Notes: generated by a model not told the origin, from the letters alone. Shown: positions 1 through 9,609, counted from the stretch's first letter. The stretch: 64,000 nt of DNA from Nocardioides sp. CER19 (GCF_029846275.1 NZ_JARVWS010000003.1:62001-126000), one strand, 5' to 3'. A program made the numbers and translations.

Positions 1-2
1 CC

Positions 3-2753
3 GACAACGCCGTCGTCGACACGACCACCGGATCCGCCGTACCGGTCTCCTACGACACCGTGACCACGACCAGCGCCGCAAACCGCGACTACGCGGTGCC
101 CAGCTTCCTGGCACTGCGGGCCGACCGCCCGTTCGGTGCGGTGAGCAGCGGCTTCGTCGGGACGCCGAGCGACGGCCTCACGCAGCTCGACTCAGCCCAC
201 GCCCTCACGCCCACCGACACGGCGATGGGCGGCAACGTCGAGCAGACGGCCGCCGTCTCGCGCGGGAAGCACGGCGACTTCACGCTCGCCCTCGGGTTCG
301 GCACGACGCAGGCAGCGGCGGTGTCGACGGCGGGAGCGACGGTCCGGACCCCGGTGGGAGCCCTGAGGGGCAGGTACGCCGCCGGGTGGCGCTCGTACGA
401 CGCCAGGCTGCGCCGGCCCTCGTCGCACCTGCCTGGCCTCAGCCGGGCCCAGCAGGAAGCGGCGGTCCGGCAGTACTACCTGTCCGCCAACGTGGTGAAG
501 GCCAGTGAGGACAAGACGTTCCCGGGCGCGATCGTCGCGTCGCTGGCGTCGCCGTGGGGGCAGGCCGTCTCGGCGGGGGACCCGGCGAACACCTACTTCG
601 GCTCCTACCGCGAGGTGTTCTCGCGCGACCTCTACGAAGCCTGGACGGCCCTGCTCACCGACGGGGACCTCGCGACCGCTCAGGCGGCCACCCGGTTCCT
701 GCTCGAACGCCAGCAGCTCCCCGACGGCTCGCTGCCGCGGAACTCGCTGGTCAACGGCAAGACGGCGCCGGACTCGTTCAACACGCAGCTCGACGAAGTG
801 GCCTACCCGCTGCTGATGGTGCTGCAGTCGGGCCTCGCCAAGGACACGAAGCTGTGGCCGCACGTCCAGGCCGCGGCCGACTACGTCATCGCCCACGGAC
901 CGTCGTTCGGCCCGGAGCGCTGGGAGGAGCAGAGCGGATACTCGCCCTCGACGATCGCCGCCGAGATCGCGGGGCTGGTCGCCGCGGCCAGGATCGCGAG
1001 GAAGCACCACTCTCCGGCGGACGCCCGGGTGTGGCTCGCGACGGCCGACCGGTACCAGCGGTCGGTCAAGGGCTGGGCGGTGACCACGAACGGTCCGCTG
1101 TCGAGCCGGCCGTACTTCATCAGGCTCTCCAAGACCGGCGACCCCAACGCCGCGATCAGCTACAACGTCGGCAACGGCGGTCCGACGCTGGACCAGCGGG
1201 CCGTCATCGACGCCGGGTTCCTGGAGCTCGTCCGGCTGGGCGAGCTGTCGGCCACGGACCCGGATGTCGCGAACTCGCTGACCGTGGTCGACAGGACCAT
1301 CAGGAACCAGACGAACAGCGGCGTCGGCTGGCTCCGCTACAACGGTGACGGCTACGGCGACTGCCACGTCCTGCCGGATCACACCTGCCCGACCGAGGGC
1401 CGCCCGTGGGCGCCCTCCAACCAGGGCACCGGGCACATCTGGCCCGTGCTCTCGGCCGAACGTGGTGAGCAGGACCTGGCCACCGGCCGGAGCAGCGACG
1501 CGGCCCGGCTCCTGGCGGCCATCGACGCCATGTCGTCCGGCGTCGGCCTCGTGCCGGAGCAGGTCTGGGACGCCCCCGACGTCGCGGCGTCGCCGTACGG
1601 CACCGACCCGACACAGGCCTCCATCGGCTTCGTCAACGGCAAGCCGGACGGCTCGGCCGCCCCGCTCACCTGGGGCGCCGCCGCACAGGTGCGGCTCGTC
1701 GCCGACCTGACCGCACGCCGAGTGCTGGAGCAGCCGGCAGCGACGGTCGACCGCTACCTCAGGCACACCCAGAAGGCCACGACCCTGACCGTCACGTCGC
1801 CTCCCGACCAGACCGCGGCGACCGACCCGATCCACGTCGTCGGTACGGCGGTGCCCGGTGCTGTCGTCGACGTCGCTGACGTGGCCGGCACCACGACCCA
1901 CGCCACGGCCACCGTCGGCGCGAGCGGGGCCTTCAGCTTCGACATCCCCGCACAGGCCGGCGACAACGTCCTCGTCGTCACCAGCACAGCACCGGACGGC
2001 GGGACGGCACAGGCGGTCCGCACGGTCGTCAACGACGTCGTCGAGGGGACGCTGCTGCTCGACACCAACGACCCGACGGGCGACGACAACGGACCGGGCA
2101 ACTACGCCTACCCGACAGCGGGGGACTTCCACGCCGGCGCCTACGACATGACCGACTTCCAGGTCTACGACACCGGCCCGACCGTGACGTTCCGCGTGCA
2201 GACGCGGGACCTCACGCCGACCTTCGGGAGCCCTCTCGGCGCGCAGCTCGTCGACGTCTACGTCCACCAACCCGGCGCCTCAGCGACGTCGACCGCCGCC
2301 TCGTTCCCGCAACGCAACTACACGATCGCCTCGAGTGACGCGTGGAGCCGGCTGATCGAGGTGCAGGGCTTCGGCCAGCGGTTCGTCGACGCGTCCAACA
2401 CCAACACCGTGGGCTCGGTGACGATCAGCGCGAACCGGATCTCCCGCTACATCACGTTCTCGGTGCCGAAGGCGGCGCTCGGTGGTTCGCCTGCGTCAGG
2501 TTGGGCGTTCACGGTCGTGCTGACCGGCCAGGACGGGTTCAGCCCCGACCAGGCCCGCGGCTTCCAGCGCACGCCACAGGACTATCAGTTCGGCGTCTGC
2601 GCGACCATCAGCAGCGACCCGCACTGCACCGTCGATCCCTCGACGGTGCCGAAGGCCATGGATGTCCTCACGCCGTCCGGCGTCTCCCAGGCCGACGAGC
2701 TGGACTACACGCTGCACACCCCGGTCGTGTTGAGGGGCGTCGCGATCCCCTAG
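3..2753 (+). CDS. Glucodextranase/glucoamylase, GH15, secreted (5' partial)
   Basis: Exo-acting glucan hydrolase releasing glucose from the non-reducing ends of alpha-1,6 (dextran) or alpha-1,4 glucans, probably outside the cell. The reading frame is open from base 3, so the true start and signal peptide lie left of the window; GTG at 60 is internal. In order: N-terminal beta-sandwich, (alpha/alpha)6 catalytic domain with the acid Glu in WEEQSGYSPS (about base 921) and the base Glu in WPVLSAERGE (about base 1440), a glucodextranase domain-B Ig-like module (about bases 1780-2030), and a domain-C module (about 2040-2720, DDNGPGNYAYPTAGDF). Domains B and C are characteristic of Arthrobacter-type glucodextranase, which favours dextran over starch, although a glucoamylase is possible. 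No LPXTG or anchor is seen at the C-terminus. Confidence 0.88.
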   Translation, partial: DNAVVDTTTGSAVPVSYDTVTTTSAANRDYAVPSFLALRADRPFGAVSSGFVGTPSDGLTQLDSAHALTPTDTAMGGNVEQTAAVSRGKHGDFTLALGFGTTQAAAVSTAGATVRTPVGALRGRYAAGWRSYDARLRRPSSHLPGLSRAQQEAAVRQYYLSANVVKASEDKTFPGAIVASLASPWGQAVSAGDPANTYFGSYREVFSRDLYEAWTALLTDGDLATAQAATRFLLERQQLPDGSLPRNSLVNGKTAPDSFNTQLDEVAYPLLMVLQSGLAKDTKLWPHVQAAADYVIAHGPSFGPERWEEQSGYSPSTIAAEIAGLVAAARIARKHHSPADARVWLATADRYQRSVKGWAVTTNGPLSSRPYFIRLSKTGDPNAAISYNVGNGGPTLDQRAVIDAGFLELVRLGELSATDPDVANSLTVVDRTIRNQTNSGVGWLRYNGDGYGDCHVLPDHTCPTEGRPWAPSNQGTGHIWPVLSAERGEQDLATGRSSDAARLLAAIDAMSSGVGLVPEQVWDAPDVAASPYGTDPTQASIGFVNGKPDGSAAPLTWGAAAQVRLVADLTARRVLEQPAATVDRYLRHTQKATTLTVTSPPDQTAATDPIHVVGTAVPGAVVDVADVAGTTTHATATVGASGAFSFDIPAQAGDNVLVVTSTAPDGGTAQAVRTVVNDVVEGTLLLDTNDPTGDDNGPGNYAYPTAGDFHAGAYDMTDFQVYDTGPTVTFRVQTRDLTPTFGSPLGAQLVDVYVHQPGASATSTAASFPQRNYTIASSDAWSRLIEVQGFGQRFVDASNTNTVGSVTISANRISRYITFSVPKAALGGSPASGWAFTVVLTGQDGFSPDQARGFQRTPQDYQFGVCATISSDPHCTVDPSTVPKAMDVLTPSGVSQADELDYTLHTPVVLRGVAIP

Positions 2754-2762
2754 CCGGAGCGT

Positions 2763-2779
2763 CGGGCGAGCGTCGCCCG
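2763..2779 (+). terminator. Hairpin after the GH15 gene
   Basis: Ten bases after the stop codon there is a 7-bp GC stem with a 3-base loop (CGGGCGA, GCG, TCGCCCG). There is no T-tract, as is common in high-GC actinobacteria, so the terminator role is inferred from position only. Confidence 0.45.
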
Positions 2780-2810
2780 CGCCCTGGTCTCGATGCGCTT
2801 GACTGGCGGC

Positions 2811-3644
2811 ATGTCGACCGACGCGTGGCAGATCGATCTGCTCGACCTCGATGGCTACCTGAAGCGGCTGGGCGTTCCGGCGCGGGATCCGGGCCGGTCA
2901 GCGCTCGCCGAGCTGCACGAGGCGCACGTGCGCGCGTTCACCTTCGACAACATCGACGTGCTGCTCGGCCAGCATCCGGGCGTCTCGCTCCGCGACGTCC
3001 AGGAGAAGTTCGTCGGTCGTGGGCGAGGCGGCTACTGCTTCGAGCACAGCACGATCTTCGCCGCCGCGTTGGAGCGTCTCGGCTACGAGGTCAGGAGGCA
3101 TCTCGGGCGGGTCGGAGACCCCGACGCGGGCACCCAGCAGGGTCGCACGCACATGGTGGTCGAGGTGGTGCTGGACGACCGGCGTCTCTTGTGCGACCCC
3201 GGATTCGGGATGAGCCTGCTTCGACCGATCCCGATCGCCGACGGCGCCGAGGACGACTACCTGACCGGGTGGCGCCACCGGGTCCGCCGGACGGATGCCG
3301 GGGCCTGGGTCCTGGATCGGATGCGCGAGCAGGGTTGGGAGGTCGCCCACACGACCGACGAGCTCGAGGTGAAGCCGGTCGACGTCGTGATGGGGCATCA
3401 CTACACGAGCACCTATCCCGGCTCGCACTTCACCACCGGCCTCATGGTCGCCAAGCACCTTCCCGGCCGGCACGTCACCGTCACCCACGAGTCGCTCACG
3501 ATCCGCACGCCCGGCCGTCCGACCGAGCACCGGCCCCTGCGCCGCGGCGAGATCGACGAATGGCTCTCGACCCTCGAGGTCCCTCTGTCCCCGGACGAGC
3601 ACGCCCGGCTGCTCGAGAAGGTGGACACGCTGAGGGCGTCGTAG
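2811..3644 (+). CDS. nat: Arylamine N-acetyltransferase
   Basis: Transfers acetyl from acetyl-CoA to arylamines and hydrazines in the cytoplasm. The 277-residue product has the full NAT catalytic triad: Cys76 in RGGYCFE, His114 in THMVVEV and Asp129 in CDPGFG, at normal spacing. ATG 2811 was chosen over the ATG at 2793 because family members start about ten residues before the IDLLDLDGYL helix. It stands alone between GH15 and a convergent rmuC, with only 5 bases between the stop codons. In mycobacteria NAT sits with the cholesterol catabolic genes; no such context exists here, so the natural substrate is unknown. Confidence 0.93.
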   Translation: MSTDAWQIDLLDLDGYLKRLGVPARDPGRSALAELHEAHVRAFTFDNIDVLLGQHPGVSLRDVQEKFVGRGRGGYCFEHSTIFAAALERLGYEVRRHLGRVGDPDAGTQQGRTHMVVEVVLDDRRLLCDPGFGMSLLRPIPIADGAEDDYLTGWRHRVRRTDAGAWVLDRMREQGWEVAHTTDELEVKPVDVVMGHHYTSTYPGSHFTTGLMVAKHLPGRHVTVTHESLTIRTPGRPTEHRPLRRGEIDEWLSTLEVPLSPDEHARLLEKVDTLRAS

Positions 3645-3649
3645 CGGGC

Positions 3650-5086
3650 TCAGCCGGCGTCGGCCTCATCGACGATCTCGGCCTCGACCGCCTCGTCGAA
3701 GGCGAGGGTGAGGTCGAGCTCGGGCCGCTCCACGTCGGCGAGCGCCGCGAAGTCACCGGCGGTGAGGGAGCGCGGCGCCTCCTCGATCTCGTGCGGCGGG
3801 GCGATCACCGAGACCGGGTCGGCGGCGTTGAGCTTGCGGGCCGCGGGCAGCACCGACCGCTCGAGGGAGCCGGTGAACGCGTTGTAGTCCTTGACGCTGC
3901 GCTCGATGGAGCGGCCCAGCTTGTCGACGTGGTCGGCGAGCTTCACGATCCGGCGGTAGAGCACCTGCCCCATCTCGAAGAGCGCCTGGGCGTCTTCGGT
4001 GAGGGCCTCCTGCTTCCAGGTGAAGGCGACCGTCTTGAGCATGCTCCACAGGTTCGTCGGGGTCGCTAGCACGATGCCCTGCCGGAACGCGTGCTCCATC
4101 AGCGACGGGTCCACCTCGAGCGCGGCGTTGAGCAGCTGCTCGTTGGGGATGAACGCGACCGTGAACTCCGGGCTGACCGGGAGGCCGGTCCAGTAGCCCT
4201 TGCGGGCCAGCACGTCCACGTGGCCGCGGACCTTCTTGGCGTGGTCGTCGAGCAGGCGCTGCCGCGTCTCTGGCTCGAGACCCTCGCGCTGGGCGTCCAT
4301 GAACGAGTTGTAGGGGACCTTGGCGTCGATGGCCATCTGCTTGCCGCCGGGCAGGTTGATGACCATGTCGGGACGCCGGTCGCCGGAGTCGGCCTCGACC
4401 GAGTGCTGCAGCTCGAAGTCGATACGGTTGAGCAGGCCGGCGGTCTCGACGAGGGTCCGCAGCTGGGTCTCGCCCCAGGCGCCGCGGACGGAGTTGTTCT
4501 TGAGCACCGAGGCGAGCGTGTCCGCGGCCTTGCGGGACTCCTCGACGGAGCGCTGGGTGTGCCGGATCTGGGCCGCGAGCTCGGTGTGCTGCTCGACGCG
4601 CGCCTTCTCGAGGGAGTCGACCTTGGTCTGCATGCTTCGCAGGTGCTCCACCACCGGCGTCAGCGTCTTGAGCACCTGGGCCTGGCCGGCCTCGCCCTTC
4701 TCCCGCTCGGCCTGCGCCCGACGCTGTGCCTCGAGCGACTCGCGGTGCTGCAGGCGCGCCGCCTCGAGCGCCTCCTGCAGACCGGCCACCTGGGCGACGG
4801 CGGCCGAGAGGCGCTGCTCGACGTCGGCGCGGTCGGTGGCTGCCTGCTGCTGGAGCTGAGCGACGACCGCGTCCTGGCGGGCGGTGAACATCGCATGGGC
4901 GTGCGCCTCGGCGGCGGCGGCCCGCTCCGTCTCCCGGCGGACGGCATCGTCCAGCGCGACACGGGCGGCGTCGGACTCGGCCGACCGGAGCCGCTCGAAC
5001 CGCTGCTGCAGGAGCGTCCGCGCAGCCAGCCCGCCGAGGAGCAGGCCGAGCAGGACGCCGAGGACGACGAGACCGAGTGTTGCCAT
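3650..5086 (-). CDS. rmuC: DNA recombination protein RmuC
   Basis: 478 residues. One N-terminal membrane helix (about residues 3-22, LGLVVLGVLLGLLLGGL) is followed by a long Ala/Gln/Glu/Arg-rich coiled coil (about 30-190) and the RmuC nuclease-like domain (about 200-430, including PDMVINLPGGKQMAIDAKVP and the FIPNEQLL motif). Family members limit recombination at inverted repeats; the biochemical activity is poorly defined. Start ATG 5086 gives the usual membrane-anchored form. The C-terminus is acidic and low in complexity. It is followed after 30 bases by the XRE regulator on the same strand, though a shared transcript is not evident. Confidence 0.93.
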   Translation of the reverse strand: MATLGLVVLGVLLGLLLGGLAARTLLQQRFERLRSAESDAARVALDDAVRRETERAAAAEAHAHAMFTARQDAVVAQLQQQAATDRADVEQRLSAAVAQVAGLQEALEAARLQHRESLEAQRRAQAEREKGEAGQAQVLKTLTPVVEHLRSMQTKVDSLEKARVEQHTELAAQIRHTQRSVEESRKAADTLASVLKNNSVRGAWGETQLRTLVETAGLLNRIDFELQHSVEADSGDRRPDMVINLPGGKQMAIDAKVPYNSFMDAQREGLEPETRQRLLDDHAKKVRGHVDVLARKGYWTGLPVSPEFTVAFIPNEQLLNAALEVDPSLMEHAFRQGIVLATPTNLWSMLKTVAFTWKQEALTEDAQALFEMGQVLYRRIVKLADHVDKLGRSIERSVKDYNAFTGSLERSVLPAARKLNAADPVSVIAPPHEIEEAPRSLTAGDFAALADVERPELDLTLAFDEAVEAEIVDEADAG

Positions 5087-5116
5087 GTCGCGCAGTCTTT
5101 CAGCGGGGTCCGACAG

Positions 5117-5989
5117 TCAGGCGTCCGACACGCGAGCGCCTGGCGTGGGGGAGCCCACCTCGGGCCCGAGGTCCTGGGTGCCGACGACGCCGAGCAGGGC
5201 CAGCCGCTCGGCCGCCTCGGACGCGGGCTCGGCGGTGTAGATCATGATGCGCAGGTCGCTGCCGGCGACGGTGACCACGTCGCAGTCCAGGGTGATCGGC
5301 CCGACGACCGGGTGGTCGATGGTCTTGACCGACGACGTGTGCTCGCCGACGACGCCCGAGTCCCACAGGTTCGCGAAGCGCGGGCTGGCGGTGCGCAGGT
5401 CCGCGACCAGCTGCCTCAGCCGTGGGTCGTCGGGGTAGCGGGCCGCCGTACGCCGCAGGTCGCCGACCGTGGCCGCCTCGGTCGCCGCCACCACGTCGGG
5501 GTCGTGGCGCACGCGGCTTCCTGTGGTGACGAACGTCCGCCACGCGCCGTTGCGGGCGCGACCCTCCCGTTCACCCATCAGCGCGACGTACGCCGGGTTG
5601 GCGATGAGCAGCGTCCACATCGCGTCGGAGACGGCGACCGGCGTGCCGGCGAGCCGGTCGAGCAGCCGGTGGACCCCCGGCGGGACGAAGCCGGGGACCA
5701 GCCCGCGGCCGGGCGGGGCGAGACCGGCGATCGCGTACAGATGGGCGCGCTCGGCGGCGGTGAGCCGAAGACCGCGGGCCAGGGCGTCGACGACCTGGTC
5801 GGACGGGTTGCGGGCACGGCCCTGCTCGAGCCGGGTGAGGTAGTCGACGGAGATGCCGGCCAGGCCCGCCAGCTCCTCGCGGCGCAGCCCGGGCGCCCGC
5901 CGACGGTCACCCGACGGTAGGCCGGCCGACTGCGGGGCGACACGGTCACGCCACCGTCGTACCGTCTCGCCGAACTCCGTCCCAGGCAT
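5117..5989 (-). CDS. XRE-family regulator with MmyB-like ligand domain
   Basis: 290 residues. The N-terminal helix-turn-helix (about 25-85: LRREELAGLAGISVDYLTRLEQG) is typical of the Streptomyces-type MmyB regulators, followed by a PAS-like ligand-binding domain (about 100-280). ATG 5989 is preferred to GTG 5998. It is transcribed divergently from the SDR gene starting at 6093; in actinobacteria MmyB-type regulators commonly control the adjacent divergent dehydrogenase, so control of that gene from the 103-base shared region is the natural inference. MmyB-like domains have been reported to bind fatty-acid-like ligands; the effector here is unknown. Confidence 0.88.
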   Translation of the reverse strand: MPGTEFGETVRRWRDRVAPQSAGLPSGDRRRAPGLRREELAGLAGISVDYLTRLEQGRARNPSDQVVDALARGLRLTAAERAHLYAIAGLAPPGRGLVPGFVPPGVHRLLDRLAGTPVAVSDAMWTLLIANPAYVALMGEREGRARNGAWRTFVTTGSRVRHDPDVVAATEAATVGDLRRTAARYPDDPRLRQLVADLRTASPRFANLWDSGVVGEHTSSVKTIDHPVVGPITLDCDVVTVAGSDLRIMIYTAEPASEAAERLALLGVVGTQDLGPEVGSPTPGARVSDA

Positions 5990-6092
5990 GGCTCCCACTC
6001 TGCCTCACGACCGCCGTGCGTGGGTGGCCCTCGCAGTCCCATGAAGCGCAGGGCGCTGGCTGGGGCGGTCCGCCCGGCGCACCGTGGAAGAC

Positions 6093-6800
6093 ATGACCAC
6101 GACACTCATCACCGGAGCGAACAAGGGTCTCGGCTTCGAGACCGCACGACAGCTGGCCGAGGCCGGCCACACCGTCTACGTCGCAGCGCGCGACGAGGGG
6201 CGTGGCCGGGCGGCCGCCGAGCGGATCGGGGCCCGCTTCGTGCAGCTCGACGTCACCGACGACGCGTCCGTCGACGCCGCCGCCAAGGCCGTCGAGGCCG
6301 ACGGCGGCCTCGACGTCCTGGTCAACAACGCCGGGATCGAGGAACGCGGGCCCGGCAACGCGGTCATCGGCGCCGCCGACGTGACCGCAGACCTCATGCG
6401 GGCGACGTTCGAGACCAACGTCTTCGGTCTCGTCCGGGTGACGCACGCGTTCCTCCCGCTGCTCGAGCGCTCCGCCGCCCCGGTGATCGTCAACGTGAGC
6501 AGCGGCCTCGGCTCGCTCGCGGCGATGAGCGATCCGGCCACCCCGGCGTTCGCCTACCCCGGCGTCGCCTATCCCGCGTCGAAGACGGCGGTGAACGCCG
6601 TGACCGTACAGCTGGTCAAGGCCTTCCCACGCTTCCGCATCAACCTCGTCGAGCCCGGCTTCACGCGGACCGACCTCAACGGCAACACCGGCGTGCAGAC
6701 CGTGACGGAGGGCGCCGCCGTCATCGTGCGGATGGCGCAGGTCGGGCCTGACGGCCCGACCGGCACCTACACCTCCGTGCACGGCCCGCTGGCGTGGTAG
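6093..6800 (+). CDS. Short-chain dehydrogenase/reductase
   Basis: 235 residues with a classical SDR Rossmann fold: the TGANKGLG nucleotide motif at the N-terminus, NNAG (about residue 83), catalytic Ser in the NVSSG region and YPASK as the Tyr-x-x-x-Lys pair. ATG 6093 was chosen over GTG 6084. It resembles the carbonyl-reductase-like SDRs that usually accept NADPH. It is divergent from the MmyB-type regulator and probably regulated by it. The product ends 12 bases before the end of the convergent aminopeptidase gene. Substrate unknown. Confidence 0.9.
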   Translation: MTTTLITGANKGLGFETARQLAEAGHTVYVAARDEGRGRAAAERIGARFVQLDVTDDASVDAAAKAVEADGGLDVLVNNAGIEERGPGNAVIGAADVTADLMRATFETNVFGLVRVTHAFLPLLERSAAPVIVNVSSGLGSLAAMSDPATPAFAYPGVAYPASKTAVNAVTVQLVKAFPRFRINLVEPGFTRTDLNGNTGVQTVTEGAAVIVRMAQVGPDGPTGTYTSVHGPLAW

Positions 6801-6812
6801 GCCCGCGGTAGG

Positions 6813-9251
6813 TCAGGCCGGGAACGCCGCCTTCACCGCCAGCTGCCGCCGCAGCGCGTCGGCCGCGTCGGTGAGCCGGCGGCGGAGCGGGCCGTCCAGC
6901 TCGGGATCATCCGCCAGGGCCAGCGCCTTGGCGAGGGTGTCCTCGGAGATCGACGTCGCCGGGAAGAACGCCTCGGCGGCATCGGCGAGGACCCAGCCGC
7001 TGCGGACCTTCGCGGTCGCGGGGAGCTCGACGAAGTAGCGGTCGACGTAGGGCCGGGTGAGCTCCTCCTGGCCGGCCCGCCACAAACCGGCACCGGCGGC
7101 GACCACGTCGTAGTTGGGCAGGTCGGTCTCGCCGGTGAACACCGACCACGCGTACTCCTTCGCGGTGGCGTCGGGCAGCGAGCAGAGCGCACGGGTCAGC
7201 TCGACCCGCGCCTCGGCGGAGGGGGCGGCGTCGAAGGCGGCGGTCAGCTCGGGGCGGTCGATCGCGCCGAGCGAGGCGAGGCGGACGAGCACGCGCCAGC
7301 GCAGGTCGCGGTCGACCTCGATGCCGGCCGGGGGCGCGGTGAGGAAGCCGCGCAGCTCGGCCGGGTCGGCCGAGGTCGCCACGGCGGCACGGAAGCCGGC
7401 CAGCTGCCACTCCGAGCCCTCGGGCAGCGTCGCGAGCTTGCCGAGGACCGCGTCGTGCAGGCGCTCGACGGAGCCCTCCGGCGCGAGGGGCAGCACGCGG
7501 CTGTAGAGCCACACCCGGGTGCGGCGCGTGTGGTCCTCGGTGTCCTCGACGGGGAAGCTGGCGACCGCGATGTCGATGACGTCGGCCGGTGAGACAGCCG
7601 CGTTCTGGAACGCGTTGCGCAGCCCGTTCCACACGCCGGCGCGCAGGTGGCCGTCCTCGATCGCGGGCAGCAGGGAGGGGAGGGCAGCGATGGTCGCCGG
7701 GTCGGGAATGGTCACCGCCCAGGTGTCGTCGTACGGGTCGAGCAGGACGGCGTCGCCCTCCGGGGCGTACGCCGTCTCGGGACCGTCGACCTGGACCGTC
7801 TCGGTCCGCCACGACCCGCCGGAGGCGACCGCGACCCGGAAGCTGTGCGAGCGGTCCGCCGGGTGGTCGGCGGGCGGGGTGCGCCGCAGGACGCCGGCCG
7901 CGCGGTCGAGCTCGAGGCGGTCCGGCCCGGCTGTGAGCAGCCACGCGCCGGCGAAGCCGGCGAGGTCGCCGGCACCGGCGCGCTCCCACGCGTCCACCAG
8001 GTCGTGGAGCGTCGCGTTGCCGAACCGGTGCCGGGTGAAGTGGTCGACGACCCCGCGGAAGAACACGTCGTCGCCGACCGAGGAGCTGAGCTGGCGCAGG
8101 ATCGCCGAGCCCTTCGTGTAGGAGATGCCGTCGAAGTCCTGGAGCGCGGAGACGGCGTCGGTGGCACCGTTGCCGGCGACCGGGTGCGTGGACGGGCCCT
8201 GGTCGGCGACGAGCCCCCACTGGCGGCGCGCGTAGGACATGTCCGCCCAGGTGTCGGCGTACTCGGTGACGTCGGCGGTGACCCGGTTGCCGAGGTACTC
8301 CGCGAACGACTCGTTGAGCCACAGGTCGTCCCACCACACGGGCGTCACGAGGTTGCCGAACCACTGGTGGGCCATCTCGTGGGCGATCGTCGTGGCCCGC
8401 TGGATGCGCAGGCCGCGGGTGACGCGCGAGGTGAAGACGAGCGGGTCCCGGAACGTCACGCAGCCGGGGTTCTCCATGGCGCCCGCGTTGAACTCCGGGA
8501 CGAAGGCCTGGTGGTACTTGCCGAACGCGTAGCGGATGCCGAAGAGCCGGTGGAACTCGTCGAACGACTGCCGGGTGACCGTGAGGATCTCGTCGGCGTC
8601 CTTGTCGAGGTCGGCGGCGATGCTCGCCCGGGCGGACAGGCCCAGCGGGATGCCGTCGTGGACGTCCTCGATGAGGTGGTAAGGGCCGGCCACGACGGTC
8701 ACGAAGTACGTCGACAGGGGAGCCGACTCCTCGAACTCCCACCGGCCGGGCTCGACCTGCGCGCCGGCCGCGTTGGCGAACACGTGCCAGTCCGTGGGGG
8801 CGGTGACGTGCAGGGTGTAGGGCGCCTTCAGGTCCGGCTGGTCGAAGCAGGCGAAGACCGACGGGGCGGCGTCCATGAAGGACATGCCGTAGACGTAGTG
8901 GCGGCCGTCGGCGGGGTCGACGCTGCGGTGGAGCCCCTCGCCGTCGTTGCGGAAGCGCATGGTGGCGTCCACGACGAGCTCGTTCTCGCCGGCGACGGTG
9001 TCGAGCGGGAGGCGACCGCGGTCGAGCAGGTCGACGTCGATCGGGCTGCCGTTGAGGTGGATCGACGCGACGGCCGCCGGCTTGAGGTCGGCGAACGTGG
9101 CGCCGCCGCGGCTGGTGAACCGCACACGGGTCACCGACCGGAAGGTGGTGTCCTCCGCGGCCAGGTCGAGGGTGACGTCGTAGGAGGTGACGTCGAGGAG
9201 GGCGCGACGGGCCTCCGCCTCGGCGCGCTGGAGAGACAGGTGGGGGCTCAC
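6813..9251 (-). CDS. pepN: Aminopeptidase N (M1 metallopeptidase)
   Basis: Zinc exopeptidase removing N-terminal residues from peptides in the cytoplasm, a late step of protein turnover, here in the same genome region as the proteasome. From GTG 9251 the product has 812 residues: an N-terminal beta domain, the exopeptidase motif GAMEN (257-261), the zinc site HEMAH (291-295) with the third ligand Glu314 in NESFAEY, and a C-terminal ERAP1-like helical domain. An upstream in-frame start (9461) exists, but the extra 70 residues do not look like protein and overlap the next gene, so GTG 9251 is preferred. Confidence 0.93.
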   Translation of the reverse strand: MSPHLSLQRAEAEARRALLDVTSYDVTLDLAAEDTTFRSVTRVRFTSRGGATFADLKPAAVASIHLNGSPIDVDLLDRGRLPLDTVAGENELVVDATMRFRNDGEGLHRSVDPADGRHYVYGMSFMDAAPSVFACFDQPDLKAPYTLHVTAPTDWHVFANAAGAQVEPGRWEFEESAPLSTYFVTVVAGPYHLIEDVHDGIPLGLSARASIAADLDKDADEILTVTRQSFDEFHRLFGIRYAFGKYHQAFVPEFNAGAMENPGCVTFRDPLVFTSRVTRGLRIQRATTIAHEMAHQWFGNLVTPVWWDDLWLNESFAEYLGNRVTADVTEYADTWADMSYARRQWGLVADQGPSTHPVAGNGATDAVSALQDFDGISYTKGSAILRQLSSSVGDDVFFRGVVDHFTRHRFGNATLHDLVDAWERAGAGDLAGFAGAWLLTAGPDRLELDRAAGVLRRTPPADHPADRSHSFRVAVASGGSWRTETVQVDGPETAYAPEGDAVLLDPYDDTWAVTIPDPATIAALPSLLPAIEDGHLRAGVWNGLRNAFQNAAVSPADVIDIAVASFPVEDTEDHTRRTRVWLYSRVLPLAPEGSVERLHDAVLGKLATLPEGSEWQLAGFRAAVATSADPAELRGFLTAPPAGIEVDRDLRWRVLVRLASLGAIDRPELTAAFDAAPSAEARVELTRALCSLPDATAKEYAWSVFTGETDLPNYDVVAAGAGLWRAGQEELTRPYVDRYFVELPATAKVRSGWVLADAAEAFFPATSISEDTLAKALALADDPELDGPLRRRLTDAADALRRQLAVKAAFPA

Positions 9252-9324
9252 GGCGCCCAGCCTAGAGTCGGCTCGGTGGAGCGCCGCGAGCCCCCAACAC
9301 AGTCGAGGCTCGGGTGAGGCCTCG

Positions 9325-9609
9325 TCAGCCCTGCTGGCCCAGGGCGAACTCGATCCTGCCCTCGTTGTCGACGCGGGCGTCGAGGACCTTGTCGTCCAGC
9401 AGGTCGGCCGTCGGGCCGTCCAGGTAGACGTTGGCTCCCTCGTTCGAGACGACCTGGTCACCCGGCTGCGCCTCGTCGGCGGCCGTCACGGCGAAGGGTG
9501 CCTCCGCGCTGCCGTCGGAGGTGATCCGAAGACCGGCCGTGTCCGGCTGCGGCGACTGGGTCGCGATGTTGCGGACGATGTTCGTCGCGTTGTCGGTCAG
9601 GGTGAGCAT
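9325..9609 (-). CDS. HesB/IscA-fold small protein without cysteine
   Basis: 94 residues. The layout (MLTLTDNATNIVRNI start, a glycine-rich strand region, then GANVYLDGPTADLLDDKVLD) resembles the HesB/IscA A-type Fe-S carrier fold, and similar actinobacterial proteins are often annotated that way. There is not a single Cys in the product, so it cannot hold an Fe-S cluster through the canonical three cysteines. It lies between pepN and a divergent OsmC gene, with 79 bases shared upstream. Function unknown; the fold assignment is from pattern resemblance only. Confidence 0.72.
   Translation of the reverse strand: MLTLTDNATNIVRNIATQSPQPDTAGLRITSDGSAEAPFAVTAADEAQPGDQVVSNEGANVYLDGPTADLLDDKVLDARVDNEGRIEFALGQQG

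Noticed and set aside
192..2270. 692-codon open frame antisense to the GH15 gene
   Set aside because: Arg/Val/Gly-rich shadow typical of high-GC third-position bias; the plus-strand frame has clear GH15 motifs.
2342..4069. 575-codon plus-strand frame over GH15, nat and rmuC
   Set aside because: Runs through three genes in wrong frames; low-complexity translation.
7647..9317. 556-codon open frame antisense to pepN
   Set aside because: Shadow of the M1 peptidase coding strand; no protein-like features.
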